Source: CAZQKL01 sp964593895 [NCBI: uncultured bacterium]
GTDB lineage: Bacteria; DYJV01
Assembly: GCA_964593895.1 (NCBI GenBank)
Contig: CAZQKL010000027.1
Coordinates: 1-19,933 of the forward strand
Length of the DNA stretch: 19,933 nucleotides
Reading direction: 5' to 3'
Translations under genes and position numbers: made by a program
The notes under the pieces: model-generated
Seen by the model: only the letters and a program-made list of their open reading frames with translations
Database searches by the model: none
Told to the model about the DNA's origin: nothing
Shown: positions 1-10,596 of the stretch, piece by piece
How the letters are laid out: every line of letters begins with the position of its first letter
Numbering within the stretch: the first letter of the stretch is position 1

Positions 1-32
1 CAAAATTTTTTTCAAATCTTTTTAATATTTCT

Positions 33-1454
33 TTATTTGTTATATATTTTTCTAAAATTTTCAATTCTTTTTAAAATTCTTTCTTTTCCTATTAATACCA
101 ATGTAGCTTGCAAGTCTGGACCAGATAACTTTCCAGTTATTACCGCTCTAATAGGCATAAAAAGTTTTTTACCTTTAATATTTGTTTTTTTTATAATTTT
201 TTTAAAAATTTCTTTGTAATTTTCATCTGTAATTTCATTAACTTCTTTTAATATATTTTCAAATTCTTCCAAAATTCGTATAATTTCTGAATTTTCAAGA
301 AATTCTAAAACTTCTGTATCATATTCAATTATATCATCAAAAAAAATTTTTGCCCAATTTTTTATATCTTTTAAAACTTCAAGATTTCCTCTTATTGTTT
401 CTGTAAATTTTTTTAACCAATCTTTAGAATAATTTGATAAGTCATAATCTTTTTCTATAAATTTAACCAATAACTGTGTGAGCCTATCAATATTGTAATT
501 TCTTATATAAATCCCATTTAACCATTTTAACTTTTGAAAATCAAAAATTGCAGCACTTTTACCAATTCTTGAAATATCAATTGCTTCAATCAATTCTTCT
601 TTTGAAAAAATTTCCTTTCCATCTTCACTTGACCAACCAAGAAGAGATAAATAATTAAATAAAGCCTCTGGTAGATACCCTTCTTCTCTATATTTTGCAA
701 CAGATGTAATTCCGTGGCGTTTACTTAATTTGCTTCTATCTGGACCTAAAATCAATGGATGATGTGCATATTGAGGAATTGGAAAATCTAAAGCTTTTGC
801 TATTAAAATTTGTTTTGGAGTATTTGATAGATGGTCTTCTCCTCTAATAACATGAGTTATATTCATTAAATAATCATCAATGACAACAATATAGTTATAC
901 ACAGGCACTCCATCAGACCTTACAATTATAAAATCACCACCTATATTTGAAGAGTTAAATTCAACTTTACCTCTAATTAAATCATTTATCACTATATTAA
1001 TTCCTTCTTCTACTTTAAATCTTATTGTAGGTTTTCTACCTTCTTTTTCAAATTTTCTCTTCTGTTCTTCTGTTAAATTTCTACATCTTCCGTTATATTT
1101 AGGCATTTTACCTTTTCTTAAACATTCCTTTCTCATTTTATCAAGCTCATCTGGAGTACAATAGCAATGGTAAGCTAATCCCTTATTAAGAAGTTTTTCT
1201 GTATATTCTTTATAAATATCAAATCTTTCAGATTGTCTATATGGACCTTCATCCCAATCAATTCCAAGCCATTTTAAATCTTCAATAATTGCATTTTCAT
1301 ACTCCTTTTTTGACCTTTCAAAATCAGTATCTTCAATTCTTAATATAAATTTGCCTTTATATTTTCTTGCAATTAAATAATTAAAAATAGCTGTTCTTGC
1401 ATTTCCAACATGTAAAAAACCTGTGGGACTTGGAGCAAATCTTGTTATAACCAT
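33..1454 (-). CDS. gltX: Glutamate--tRNA ligase (GltX)
   Basis: Cytoplasmic class I aminoacyl-tRNA synthetase that charges tRNA-Glu with glutamate. Visible in the 473-aa product: the HIGH-type signature as HVGN at residues 15-18 after APSPTG, the KMSKS-type loop as KLSKR at 242-246 inside GPDRSKLSKRHG, and the RGEDHLSNTP segment at 204-213. A zinc-binding insert has C97, C99 and C124. The position of the E. coli fourth ligand, a histidine two residues after the last cysteine, is Asn here, so zinc binding may be altered or use C111. Length is normal for the family. The ATG start at 1454 has an AGGAG Shine-Dalgarno six bases upstream. The gene lies directly behind tRNA-Met and its terminator, so it is expressed either by read-through or from an unseen promoter. 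Whether the enzyme is discriminating or also charges tRNA-Gln cannot be judged here. Confidence 0.97.
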   Translation of the reverse strand: MVITRFAPSPTGFLHVGNARTAIFNYLIARKYKGKFILRIEDTDFERSKKEYENAIIEDLKWLGIDWDEGPYRQSERFDIYKEYTEKLLNKGLAYHCYCTPDELDKMRKECLRKGKMPKYNGRCRNLTEEQKRKFEKEGRKPTIRFKVEEGINIVINDLIRGKVEFNSSNIGGDFIIVRSDGVPVYNYIVVIDDYLMNITHVIRGEDHLSNTPKQILIAKALDFPIPQYAHHPLILGPDRSKLSKRHGITSVAKYREEGYLPEALFNYLSLLGWSSEDGKEIFSKEELIEAIDISRIGKSAAIFDFQKLKWLNGIYIRNYNIDRLTQLLVKFIEKDYDLSNYSKDWLKKFTETIRGNLEVLKDIKNWAKIFFDDIIEYDTEVLEFLENSEIIRILEEFENILKEVNEITDENYKEIFKKIIKKTNIKGKKLFMPIRAVITGKLSGPDLQATLVLIGKERILKRIENFRKIYNK

Positions 1455-1469
1455 AATATTCTCCTAAAA

Positions 1470-1496
1470 TAAAAAAAGAGCACCATTTTGGTGCTC
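1470..1496 (-). terminator. Intrinsic terminator after tRNA-Met
   Basis: On the minus strand a perfect 8-bp stem, GAGCACCA paired with TGGTGCTC around a three-base loop (1478-1496), is followed by seven T residues and then ATTTT. This is a textbook Rho-independent terminator, starting four bases after the 3' end of tRNA-Met and ending only about five bases before the Shine-Dalgarno of gltX. It should end most transcripts from the upstream operon and limit read-through into gltX. It is the only strong GC-rich hairpin with a T-tract that I found in the window. Confidence 0.85.
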
Positions 1497-1500
1497 AAAA

Positions 1501-1574
1501 TGGCGGAACAGGGACTCGAACCCTGGACACTGCGGATATGAGCCGCATGCTCTGACCAACTGAGCTATTCCGCC
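1501..1574 (-). tRNA. tRNA-Met (anticodon CAU), probably elongator
   Basis: The minus strand folds into a 74-nt cloverleaf. Acceptor stem GGCGGAA pairs with TTCCGCC, followed by D arm GCTC/GAGC, anticodon stem TGCGG/CCGCA with loop CTCATAT, a five-base variable loop, T arm CAGGG/CCCTG with TTCGAGT, and discriminator A. The anticodon CAT is at 1538-1540. CCA is not encoded. The 1-72 pair is G-C and the anticodon stem lacks the three stacked G-C pairs of initiators, so it is not tRNA-fMet. Overall it looks like elongator Met. A lysidine-modified tRNA-Ile2 also has CAU and is not fully excluded. It lies between the thioesterase gene and gltX on the same strand. Confidence 0.95.
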
Positions 1575-1592
1575 ACCATGGATATAATATTT

Positions 1593-2039
1593 TTAAGAAA
1601 TTTTGTCAATATCAATTAAAAATTTTTCCATATTTTGCTTTATAAATTCAGGAATTTTTATTATCTTACCATTCCCATTTAAAAATGCTCCTTGCACAAA
1701 TGCCTCTACAATTTTTACATCATTTTTAAAAATCCTTTGAAGCCATGTTGCACGAACTTTGCCAATATTTATAAAGTTTCCTGTAACAGTTATAATATCA
1801 TCAAGAAAAGCTGGTTTGATATATTTAATTTTAATTTCAGTAATAAAAACATAAATATCCATCTCTTTGAGTTTACCAAGGCTATATCCCATGTATTCAA
1901 AAAAATCGCTTCTCGCATCTTCAAGATATAATAAATATGAAGCATTATTAACATGGCCATAAGAATCTATCTGGTGATTCCTTACTTTGTAATTTATGCA
2001 CAAAGTATTATCTTTTATAAAAACTTTTCCTACTTCCAT
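1593..2039 (-). CDS. Hotdog-fold acyl-CoA thioesterase (4HBT/FadM-YbgC type)
   Basis: This 148-aa protein has the single-domain hotdog thioesterase signature near its N-terminus. D25 is followed by GHVNN (28-32), a conserved tyrosine and E40-x-AR, matching the pattern of FadM/YbgC-like and acyl-ACP thioesterase enzymes. The family hydrolyses acyl-CoA or acyl-ACP thioesters in the cytoplasm, with the Asp in the N-terminal motif as catalytic residue. The substrate cannot be read from the sequence. The ATG overlaps the end of pckA by 10 nt and no strong Shine-Dalgarno is seen, so translation is probably coupled to pckA. The tRNA-Met gene follows 18 nt downstream. Confidence 0.88.
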   Translation of the reverse strand: MEVGKVFIKDNTLCINYKVRNHQIDSYGHVNNASYLLYLEDARSDFFEYMGYSLGKLKEMDIYVFITEIKIKYIKPAFLDDIITVTGNFINIGKVRATWLQRIFKNDVKIVEAFVQGAFLNGNGKIIKIPEFIKQNMEKFLIDIDKIS

Positions 2040-3547
2040 TTCAATGAGTTTATTATTTCCTCACTTAAATCTCTATATTTTTTTAAATGTTCAATCCTTT
2101 CTGATTGTAATTTTTTAACAATTTCATAATATTCATCAAGTCTATTCTGTTTTTTATACAAAAGTTTTGGTTGTAAAATATCTAAATCTTCTTTTGAAAT
2201 TCCTGGAACAAATTCAGCTATTTCATAACCAAAATCTTCATCTTTTTTCCATTTTATTGTTCCCTCAGCAATTGCTTTTACAATAGCAGAAGAATGTGAA
2301 ATCTTAACCTTTTTACTTCCAGATATATTTTCTTTACCTCCAACTCTACCTGTATTCATAAGGTAAACTTCCATTGGAATTTTCTTTAATAATTCATTCA
2401 ATCTATTTCCCTGTAATCCCTGTCTAATTGGGAAAAATGGATTAGTTCCTGGAATTCTTAAAAATTTACCTTCTTCAGCTTTTCCTCCTGCACTTGTTCC
2501 TGTTGTTTCTCCTAACATAAAATAGGCAACTGCTTGTTCTCTTGAAAGTTTTGCTACTGCAGGAATTATATTTTCATTCCTATTTAAAATGAGTAAAAAA
2601 TCTGCTCTATCTAAAACTGGCACAAGTTTAGCGTTTGGAATGTCACTCATTAAAAAAACAGCTCTACCATTTTCGCTAAATTTTTTACCAAAAAAATCAA
2701 CTTTCCCATTTTCATCAACTGTTACATTTTCAAGATAAGAAGTCTCCTTTGTAACTGCATTATAAATTATAGGTTCATTTTCTTTTGTTAATCCATATGT
2801 TTTAGCAAAGCAACCTCTTTCTGTTCCATAAATTTTACCATCTGGCATTAGAGCTACAAAATCATCTTGGACAGGTTTTGAACCATTCTGGTCAGTAAAA
2901 GTTGTTGTAGTTTTTCCAGTTCCAGATAAGCCAATTATTAAAAAAGATTTCTCCCCCTTTTCAGTTGGAACAATTTTACAACCTGCATGTAGGGCAAGTC
3001 CTCCTTTATCATAAATATATTTATTCCACATACGAAGTCCACCTTTTTTTGATTCTCCAAAATAATCTGAATTTATAACACGCGTAGTGTATTTATCAAG
3101 ATATACCGCTATAACCCTTTTATCTTCAAACCCATCAATTTCAAGGTCAGGAGTTATTATTATTCTAAATAAAGGCTTAAAATTAGATTTATCTTCAGGC
3201 TCAAAATATAAACATTTCTGCATTGCTGCAATATTAGCGTATTCTTTTTGCACTATTAATTGGGAAGGGACCCTTACTTTTTGGTCATAACCAATGAATC
3301 CATTTATTACAATCATTTCCCTATTTTTAATAAATTCATCCTGAATTTTTTCTATTCTTTTACCTTCACTAACAGGTATTGTTTGAACATCGTAATCCTC
3401 TGAATTATCTGTAACAACATAAGTATTTTTGGCACTTCTTGCTTTAACTTTTGTAATTGCATCAGGATTATTAAATTCTGTTTTTATTACGTTTTTCTGT
3501 TTAAATATTAGTTCTCTTAAAGTTTTAAAATCTGGATCAATTATCAT
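2030..3547 (-). CDS. pckA: Phosphoenolpyruvate carboxykinase (ATP)
   Basis: Catalyses reversible oxaloacetate + ATP to PEP + CO2 + ADP, linking the C4 and C3 pools in gluconeogenesis or anaplerosis. In the 505-aa product the P-loop is GLSGTGKTT at 206-214, the substrate/metal segment YFGESKKG at 162-169 aligns with YGGEMKKG of the E. coli enzyme, H187 sits in the metal-ligand position, D228-D229 form the kinase-2 motif, and R295 lies in an ENGR motif like the E. coli ENTR. It is a divergent member: kinase-2 reads QDDFVAL instead of the usual DDEHGW, and the C-terminal third shows little of the usual wording. All recognised catalytic residues are present, so it is probably active. A strong AAAGGAGG Shine-Dalgarno precedes the ATG. 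The gene starts 2 nt after larC ends. Confidence 0.93.
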   Translation of the reverse strand: MIIDPDFKTLRELIFKQKNVIKTEFNNPDAITKVKARSAKNTYVVTDNSEDYDVQTIPVSEGKRIEKIQDEFIKNREMIVINGFIGYDQKVRVPSQLIVQKEYANIAAMQKCLYFEPEDKSNFKPLFRIIITPDLEIDGFEDKRVIAVYLDKYTTRVINSDYFGESKKGGLRMWNKYIYDKGGLALHAGCKIVPTEKGEKSFLIIGLSGTGKTTTTFTDQNGSKPVQDDFVALMPDGKIYGTERGCFAKTYGLTKENEPIIYNAVTKETSYLENVTVDENGKVDFFGKKFSENGRAVFLMSDIPNAKLVPVLDRADFLLILNRNENIIPAVAKLSREQAVAYFMLGETTGTSAGGKAEEGKFLRIPGTNPFFPIRQGLQGNRLNELLKKIPMEVYLMNTGRVGGKENISGSKKVKISHSSAIVKAIAEGTIKWKKDEDFGYEIAEFVPGISKEDLDILQPKLLYKKQNRLDEYYEIVKKLQSERIEHLKKYRDLSEEIINSLKWK

Positions 3548-3549
3548 AT

Positions 3550-4635
3550 TTAATCCTCCTTTATTTTACTAAATTCAAGTTTCCATTTTTTAATTCCGAT
3601 TTTTTTACTTTTAAAAATCTTTTTTTCACCTTCAAAATATCTATCTAAAATAATTCTATTAACTTCATAAACCCTAATTCCAGAAGTAGTTGAATAACTG
3701 AAAATATAGTTTAAAATTTTTTCACTAAAATTTTTTGCTAAAATTTCAAAAATATATCCAGGACGATTTTTTTTTGTTATTCTTGTAGTAACTGAAACAT
3801 CTAAAATATCATCTATTTCCATGCATTTTTCAATAAAAAAACCTATTTCTTCTCCTGTCATATCATCAATGTTAAACTTTATTTCATAAATCTTTGAGTT
3901 AAAATCTATAGAAAATAAAGGCTTTCCTAAAACAATTCTTAAACAATTTGGTTTTTCTAAATATTCTTTCTGACCAAAACCGTAACCAATTTTTTCAGGT
4001 ATAATTTTTATATTATCTTCTTGCTTAAATTTTAAACTTTTAATAATTGCTGATGCAGTAGGAGTAGTAAATTCAAAATCTCTATTTAAAATTTCTAATC
4101 TGTATCCTTTTAAAAGCTCTAATGAACAAGGGGAAGGATTAGGATATATGCCATGCTCTATCTTAATACTTCCACAACCAACTGGAATGGTTGAAATATA
4201 AAAATCATCTATTTTAAAATAATCTACAGCAGTTGAGAAACCTAAAATATCAATTATTGTATCAATGCAACCAATTTCATGAAAATGAACTTCATTAATT
4301 GGAATATTATGAATTTTAGCTTCAGCTTCTGCTAAATTTTTTAAAATCATTAAAGATATGTTTTTAATATTTTCTTTTAATTCAGATTCTTCAAAAATTT
4401 TAATTAAATCATTATAGTTTCTTTTCAATTTTATTTTATTATCAGAATAAATTTTAATTTTTTTTCCAGTTAATCCATAAGAGGTTAAATCTTCAGTTTC
4501 TATTAAAATCTCCTCTTTTAATTTCAATTTGTTAAAATTCTCATATATTTTATTTACTGGAAAACCTATATCAAAAAAACCAGCTAAAATCATATCTCCA
4601 CTTATACCATTAAAAGCATCAATATATAAAATCAT
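3550..4635 (-). CDS. larC: LarC-family nickel insertion protein (nickel-pincer nucleotide cofactor synthesis)
   Basis: LarC (formerly DUF111) is the CTP-dependent cyclometallase that inserts nickel into the pincer nucleotide cofactor of lactate racemase and other LarA-type racemases/epimerases. The 361-aa product begins with the signature YIDAFNGISGDMILAG (4-19). It also has VHFHEIG..DTI (116-126), a PNPSP turn, the TTPTASAI motif and the C-terminal NIDDMTGEE and KKNRPG motifs. It is one continuous frame, unlike the frameshift-expressed larC of Lactiplantibacillus plantarum, and somewhat shorter than most homologues. Its ATG overlaps the flavoprotein stop codon (ATGA), implying coupling. No larA, larB or larE is in the window, so the client enzyme is unknown. 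A stand-alone LarC with another metal-related role is possible. Confidence 0.9.
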   Translation of the reverse strand: MILYIDAFNGISGDMILAGFFDIGFPVNKIYENFNKLKLKEEILIETEDLTSYGLTGKKIKIYSDNKIKLKRNYNDLIKIFEESELKENIKNISLMILKNLAEAEAKIHNIPINEVHFHEIGCIDTIIDILGFSTAVDYFKIDDFYISTIPVGCGSIKIEHGIYPNPSPCSLELLKGYRLEILNRDFEFTTPTASAIIKSLKFKQEDNIKIIPEKIGYGFGQKEYLEKPNCLRIVLGKPLFSIDFNSKIYEIKFNIDDMTGEEIGFFIEKCMEIDDILDVSVTTRITKKNRPGYIFEILAKNFSEKILNYIFSYSTTSGIRVYEVNRIILDRYFEGEKKIFKSKKIGIKKWKLEFSKIKED

Positions 4636-5453
4636 TTGTATTTCTTTATAATCTCCATTAATTTATTTCTCTCATTCATAAATCTTTCTTTCATATTTTT
4701 TAACCACTCTTTATGTTTTAATTTAGCTTCTTTTGAACCAAAAAATAATTCTCCTTCTTCAATATAAATATTAAATTTATTATCCTCAATTACTAATCTT
4801 CCTCTATTTTTACAAACAAGACATTTAACATAACCATTATCTAAGAATTCAAAATAATTACTTCCACAGATATTACATTTAATTTTTTCCTCTTTTTCAT
4901 TTTCTTTTAAACTATTAAAAAATAATTTTGCTAATTTTTTCAGTTTTACTTTATTTTCCTCTTTTAATAAAACTTCTCCAGGTAATGCAGAATAAAGAAT
5001 TTCACTACCAATAACCTTAAATCCTAAAACTTTTGCAGTTGATTTTAGAGCTAAATCTGTATACCCTTCACCTCCATTTTCAACACCAGCAATTGTTAAA
5101 AGAATAACAGGTTTATCATGAATTTTATCAAAGAAAGCGTAAGATATTAAAAATCTATCAATAAAAACTTTAAATGAGCTATTTGGGCCTAAAAAATATG
5201 ATGGAACTGCAAATATTAATCCATCAGCATCAATTATTTTCTCAAAAACTTTAAAAAAATCATCTTCAATAGAACATTTTCCTTCCTGGGAAAATAAACA
5301 TTTATAACACGCAATACAAGGTTTAATATTATAATCGTAAATCCTAATAAATTCAAAATCTACTTTCTCTTCAAAATGATTTGCAATTTCTTTAATTGCA
5401 ATTTCGCAATTTCCAACTTTTCTTGGAGAAAATGAAATTCCTATTATTTTCAT
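4632..5453 (-). CDS. Iron-sulfur flavoprotein (NADPH-dependent FMN reductase fold) with C-terminal zinc ribbon
   Basis: The N-terminal 180 residues are a flavodoxin-like FMN reductase domain. They start with a beta strand and the FMN phosphate loop SPRKVGN (9-15), then the compact cysteine motif C46-x2-C49-x2-C52-x7-C60 typical of Isf-type flavoproteins carrying a 4Fe-4S cluster, and FAVPSYF (81-87). A C-terminal zinc ribbon follows, CNIC at 193-196 and CLVC at 211-214, and then a lysine-rich helical tail. The family moves electrons between ferredoxin-like donors and small acceptors in anaerobes. The actual substrate is not identifiable. It is the first gene of the minus-strand operon, with a promoter at 5479-5507 and a GGAG Shine-Dalgarno before the ATG, and it overlaps larC by 4 nt. 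Confidence 0.85.
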   Translation of the reverse strand: MKIIGISFSPRKVGNCEIAIKEIANHFEEKVDFEFIRIYDYNIKPCIACYKCLFSQEGKCSIEDDFFKVFEKIIDADGLIFAVPSYFLGPNSSFKVFIDRFLISYAFFDKIHDKPVILLTIAGVENGGEGYTDLALKSTAKVLGFKVIGSEILYSALPGEVLLKEENKVKLKKLAKLFFNSLKENEKEEKIKCNICGSNYFEFLDNGYVKCLVCKNRGRLVIEDNKFNIYIEEGELFFGSKEAKLKHKEWLKNMKERFMNERNKLMEIIKKYK

Positions 5454-5478
5454 TTTTCACTCCTACTTTTTTTATGAA

Positions 5479-5507
5479 GTTGTAGAAATTTTTTTCCAAA
5501 AAGTCAA
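5479..5507 (-). promoter_or_regulatory. Sigma70-type promoter for the flavoprotein-larC-pckA operon
   Basis: Read on the minus strand, TTGACT (5502-5507, five of six consensus bases) is followed by a 17-nt spacer and TACAAC (5479-5484, four of six). Transcription would start around 5472, about 20 nt before the flavoprotein ATG, leaving a short leader that contains GTAGGAG. The site lies in the 105-bp divergent gap to dnaA, so it could be influenced by factors acting near the origin. This is a pattern match only. Confidence 0.5.
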
Positions 5508-5558
5508 CATTAAAAAATTTATTGTATTAATAAGTAAGATTTGCTATTAAAAATTTTA

Positions 5559-6890
5559 ATGGAAGAAATAAAAAAAAGATTTCTTGAATATATAAAAGAA
5601 AGAATTTCGGAACAAAATTTTTTTACCTGGTTTGAACCAATTGAAATTTCAAAAATTGATTTTAATAAAAATTTAATAACCTTTATAGTTCCAAATAAAT
5701 TTTTTATAACCTGGCTTGAAGAAAATTATAAAAATTTAATTTATGAAGCTTTATTTTCCATTTTTAATCAAAAAATAGATTTTAACTTTATCGTAAGTCC
5801 AAGTAACAATAAAAAAAATTTTAAAAATAAGAATATAGAAATATCAGAAAAAATTTATGAATATCCTAAAAGTCTTAATAAAAGGTATAGATTTGATAAT
5901 TTTGTTGTAGGTCCTTTTAATCAACATGCTCATGCAGCAGCTCTTGCAGTTGCTAAATCTCCTTCAAAAAGCTATAATCCTTTATTTATATACAGTGGTG
6001 TAGGACTTGGAAAAACTCATCTTCTTCATGCAATAGGAAATTATGTATTTGAAAACCATAAGCATTTAAAAGTTGAATATGTTACATGTGAATCTTTTAC
6101 TAATGATTTGATAATTTCAATTAGAGAAGAAAAAATGATGGAATTTAGAAATAGATATAGGAGCATTGATATCCTTTTAATGGACGATATTCAATTTTTA
6201 GCAGGAAAACAAGCTACTCAAGAAGAATTATTTCATACTTTTAATGCTTTATATCAAAATAATAAACAGATTGTATTTACAAGCGATAGAAGTCCGAAAG
6301 AAATACCAAGTTTAGAAAGTAGACTAAAAACAAGGTTTGAATGGGGATTAATAATTGACATTCAAATTCCAGACCCAGAAACTCTCGTTGCAATAATTAA
6401 TAAAAAAGCTTCTGAAAATAATATTGAAATTCCAACAGATGTTGCATTTTTTTTAGCAACAAATTTACCTCCAAACATAAGAACTATAGAAGGTGCAATT
6501 ATTAGACTTGGAGCAATTTCTTCACTTGAAAAAGAACCTATAACTGAAGAGTTTGCAAAAAGAGTATTAAAAGATATTTTAAGAATAAAAGACAAAGAAA
6601 TTTCAATAGAAGAAATACAAAAAATAGTAGCAGATTTTTTTGGATTAAAACCTCAAGAGTTAAAATCTAAAAAAAGGTCAAAACAGATTTCGTTAGCAAG
6701 ACAAATTGCTATGTATCTTTCAAGAAAACTAACAAAATTAAGCTATCCACATATTGGAGAAAAATTTGGTAAAAAGGATCATTCAACTGTTATTTATGCA
6801 GAAAATCAAATAAAAGAAAAATTACAAAAAGATAGAGAACTACAAAATAAAATAAATACTTTAATAAATATAATCAAATCAAAATATTAA
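5559..6890 (+). CDS. dnaA: Chromosomal replication initiator protein DnaA
   Basis: AAA+ ATPase that binds DnaA boxes and opens oriC. With the ATG at 5559 the product is 443 aa. Domain I (MEEIKKRFLEYIKERISEQNF) interacts with helicase loader or helicase, followed by a short Lys/Asn-rich linker. Domain III has Walker A GVGLGKTH (147-154), Walker B ILLMDDIQF (205-213), the Arg-finger segment SRLKTRFEWG and sensor-2 NIRTIEG. Domain IV ends with the DNA-binding signature KKDHSTVIYA. The frame is also open from a TTG at 5541, but the ATG matches the usual DnaA N-terminus. Neither start has a convincing Shine-Dalgarno. The gene is divergent from the flavoprotein operon and is followed by the origin region. 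Confidence 0.97.
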   Translation: MEEIKKRFLEYIKERISEQNFFTWFEPIEISKIDFNKNLITFIVPNKFFITWLEENYKNLIYEALFSIFNQKIDFNFIVSPSNNKKNFKNKNIEISEKIYEYPKSLNKRYRFDNFVVGPFNQHAHAAALAVAKSPSKSYNPLFIYSGVGLGKTHLLHAIGNYVFENHKHLKVEYVTCESFTNDLIISIREEKMMEFRNRYRSIDILLMDDIQFLAGKQATQEELFHTFNALYQNNKQIVFTSDRSPKEIPSLESRLKTRFEWGLIIDIQIPDPETLVAIINKKASENNIEIPTDVAFFLATNLPPNIRTIEGAIIRLGAISSLEKEPITEEFAKRVLKDILRIKDKEISIEEIQKIVADFFGLKPQELKSKKRSKQISLARQIAMYLSRKLTKLSYPHIGEKFGKKDHSTVIYAENQIKEKLQKDRELQNKINTLINIIKSKY

Positions 6891-7082
6891 TTATTTTTTT
6901 AACAAAATGTTAAAAAAATCTGTTAATAAAATTGTATGTGGAAAAATGGAAGTTAAATTTAAATTTTTTAACAAGTTTTCCACAGAAAAAAACTTAATAA
7001 AATTAATAAATTAAATTTATTTTCCACAAAATAACAGAACCTACTAACACTATTACTAAAAATTGTAAAAAAGGAGATAGAA
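6891..7082. other. oriC: replication origin region between dnaA and dnaN
   Basis: This 192-bp gap, the longest in the window, holds three 9-mers one base from the TTATCCACA consensus: TGTGGAAAA at 6937-6945 (minus orientation), TTTTCCACA at 6976-6984 and TTTTCCACA at 7021-7029. Between the second and third is a run of almost pure A/T (6985-7020). After the third, at 7042-7059, come six in-register triplets (CTA CTA ACA CTA TTA CTA) resembling the DnaA-trio element, whose bottom-strand reading is TAG repeats. Four TTAACA/TGTTAA hexamers lie in the left half, at 6899, 6908, 6921 and 6968. The dnaA-dnaN position is the classic place for bacterial oriC. The dnaN Shine-Dalgarno (AAGGAG) closes the region. 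Confidence 0.82.
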
Positions 7083-10585
<3,503 letters not shown>

Positions 10586-10596
10586 AGAGGAGAAAA

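Noticed and set aside
1-64. Open minus-strand frame beginning with TTG at 64 inside the gltX 3' end and running off the left edge (about 21 codons), possibly the next gene.
   Set aside because: Too short, no clear Shine-Dalgarno, and chance open frames are common in such AT-rich sequence; the flanking sequence would be needed.
5541-5558. TTG start adding six residues to DnaA.
   Set aside because: No Shine-Dalgarno, and the ATG at 5559 gives the usual DnaA N-terminus.
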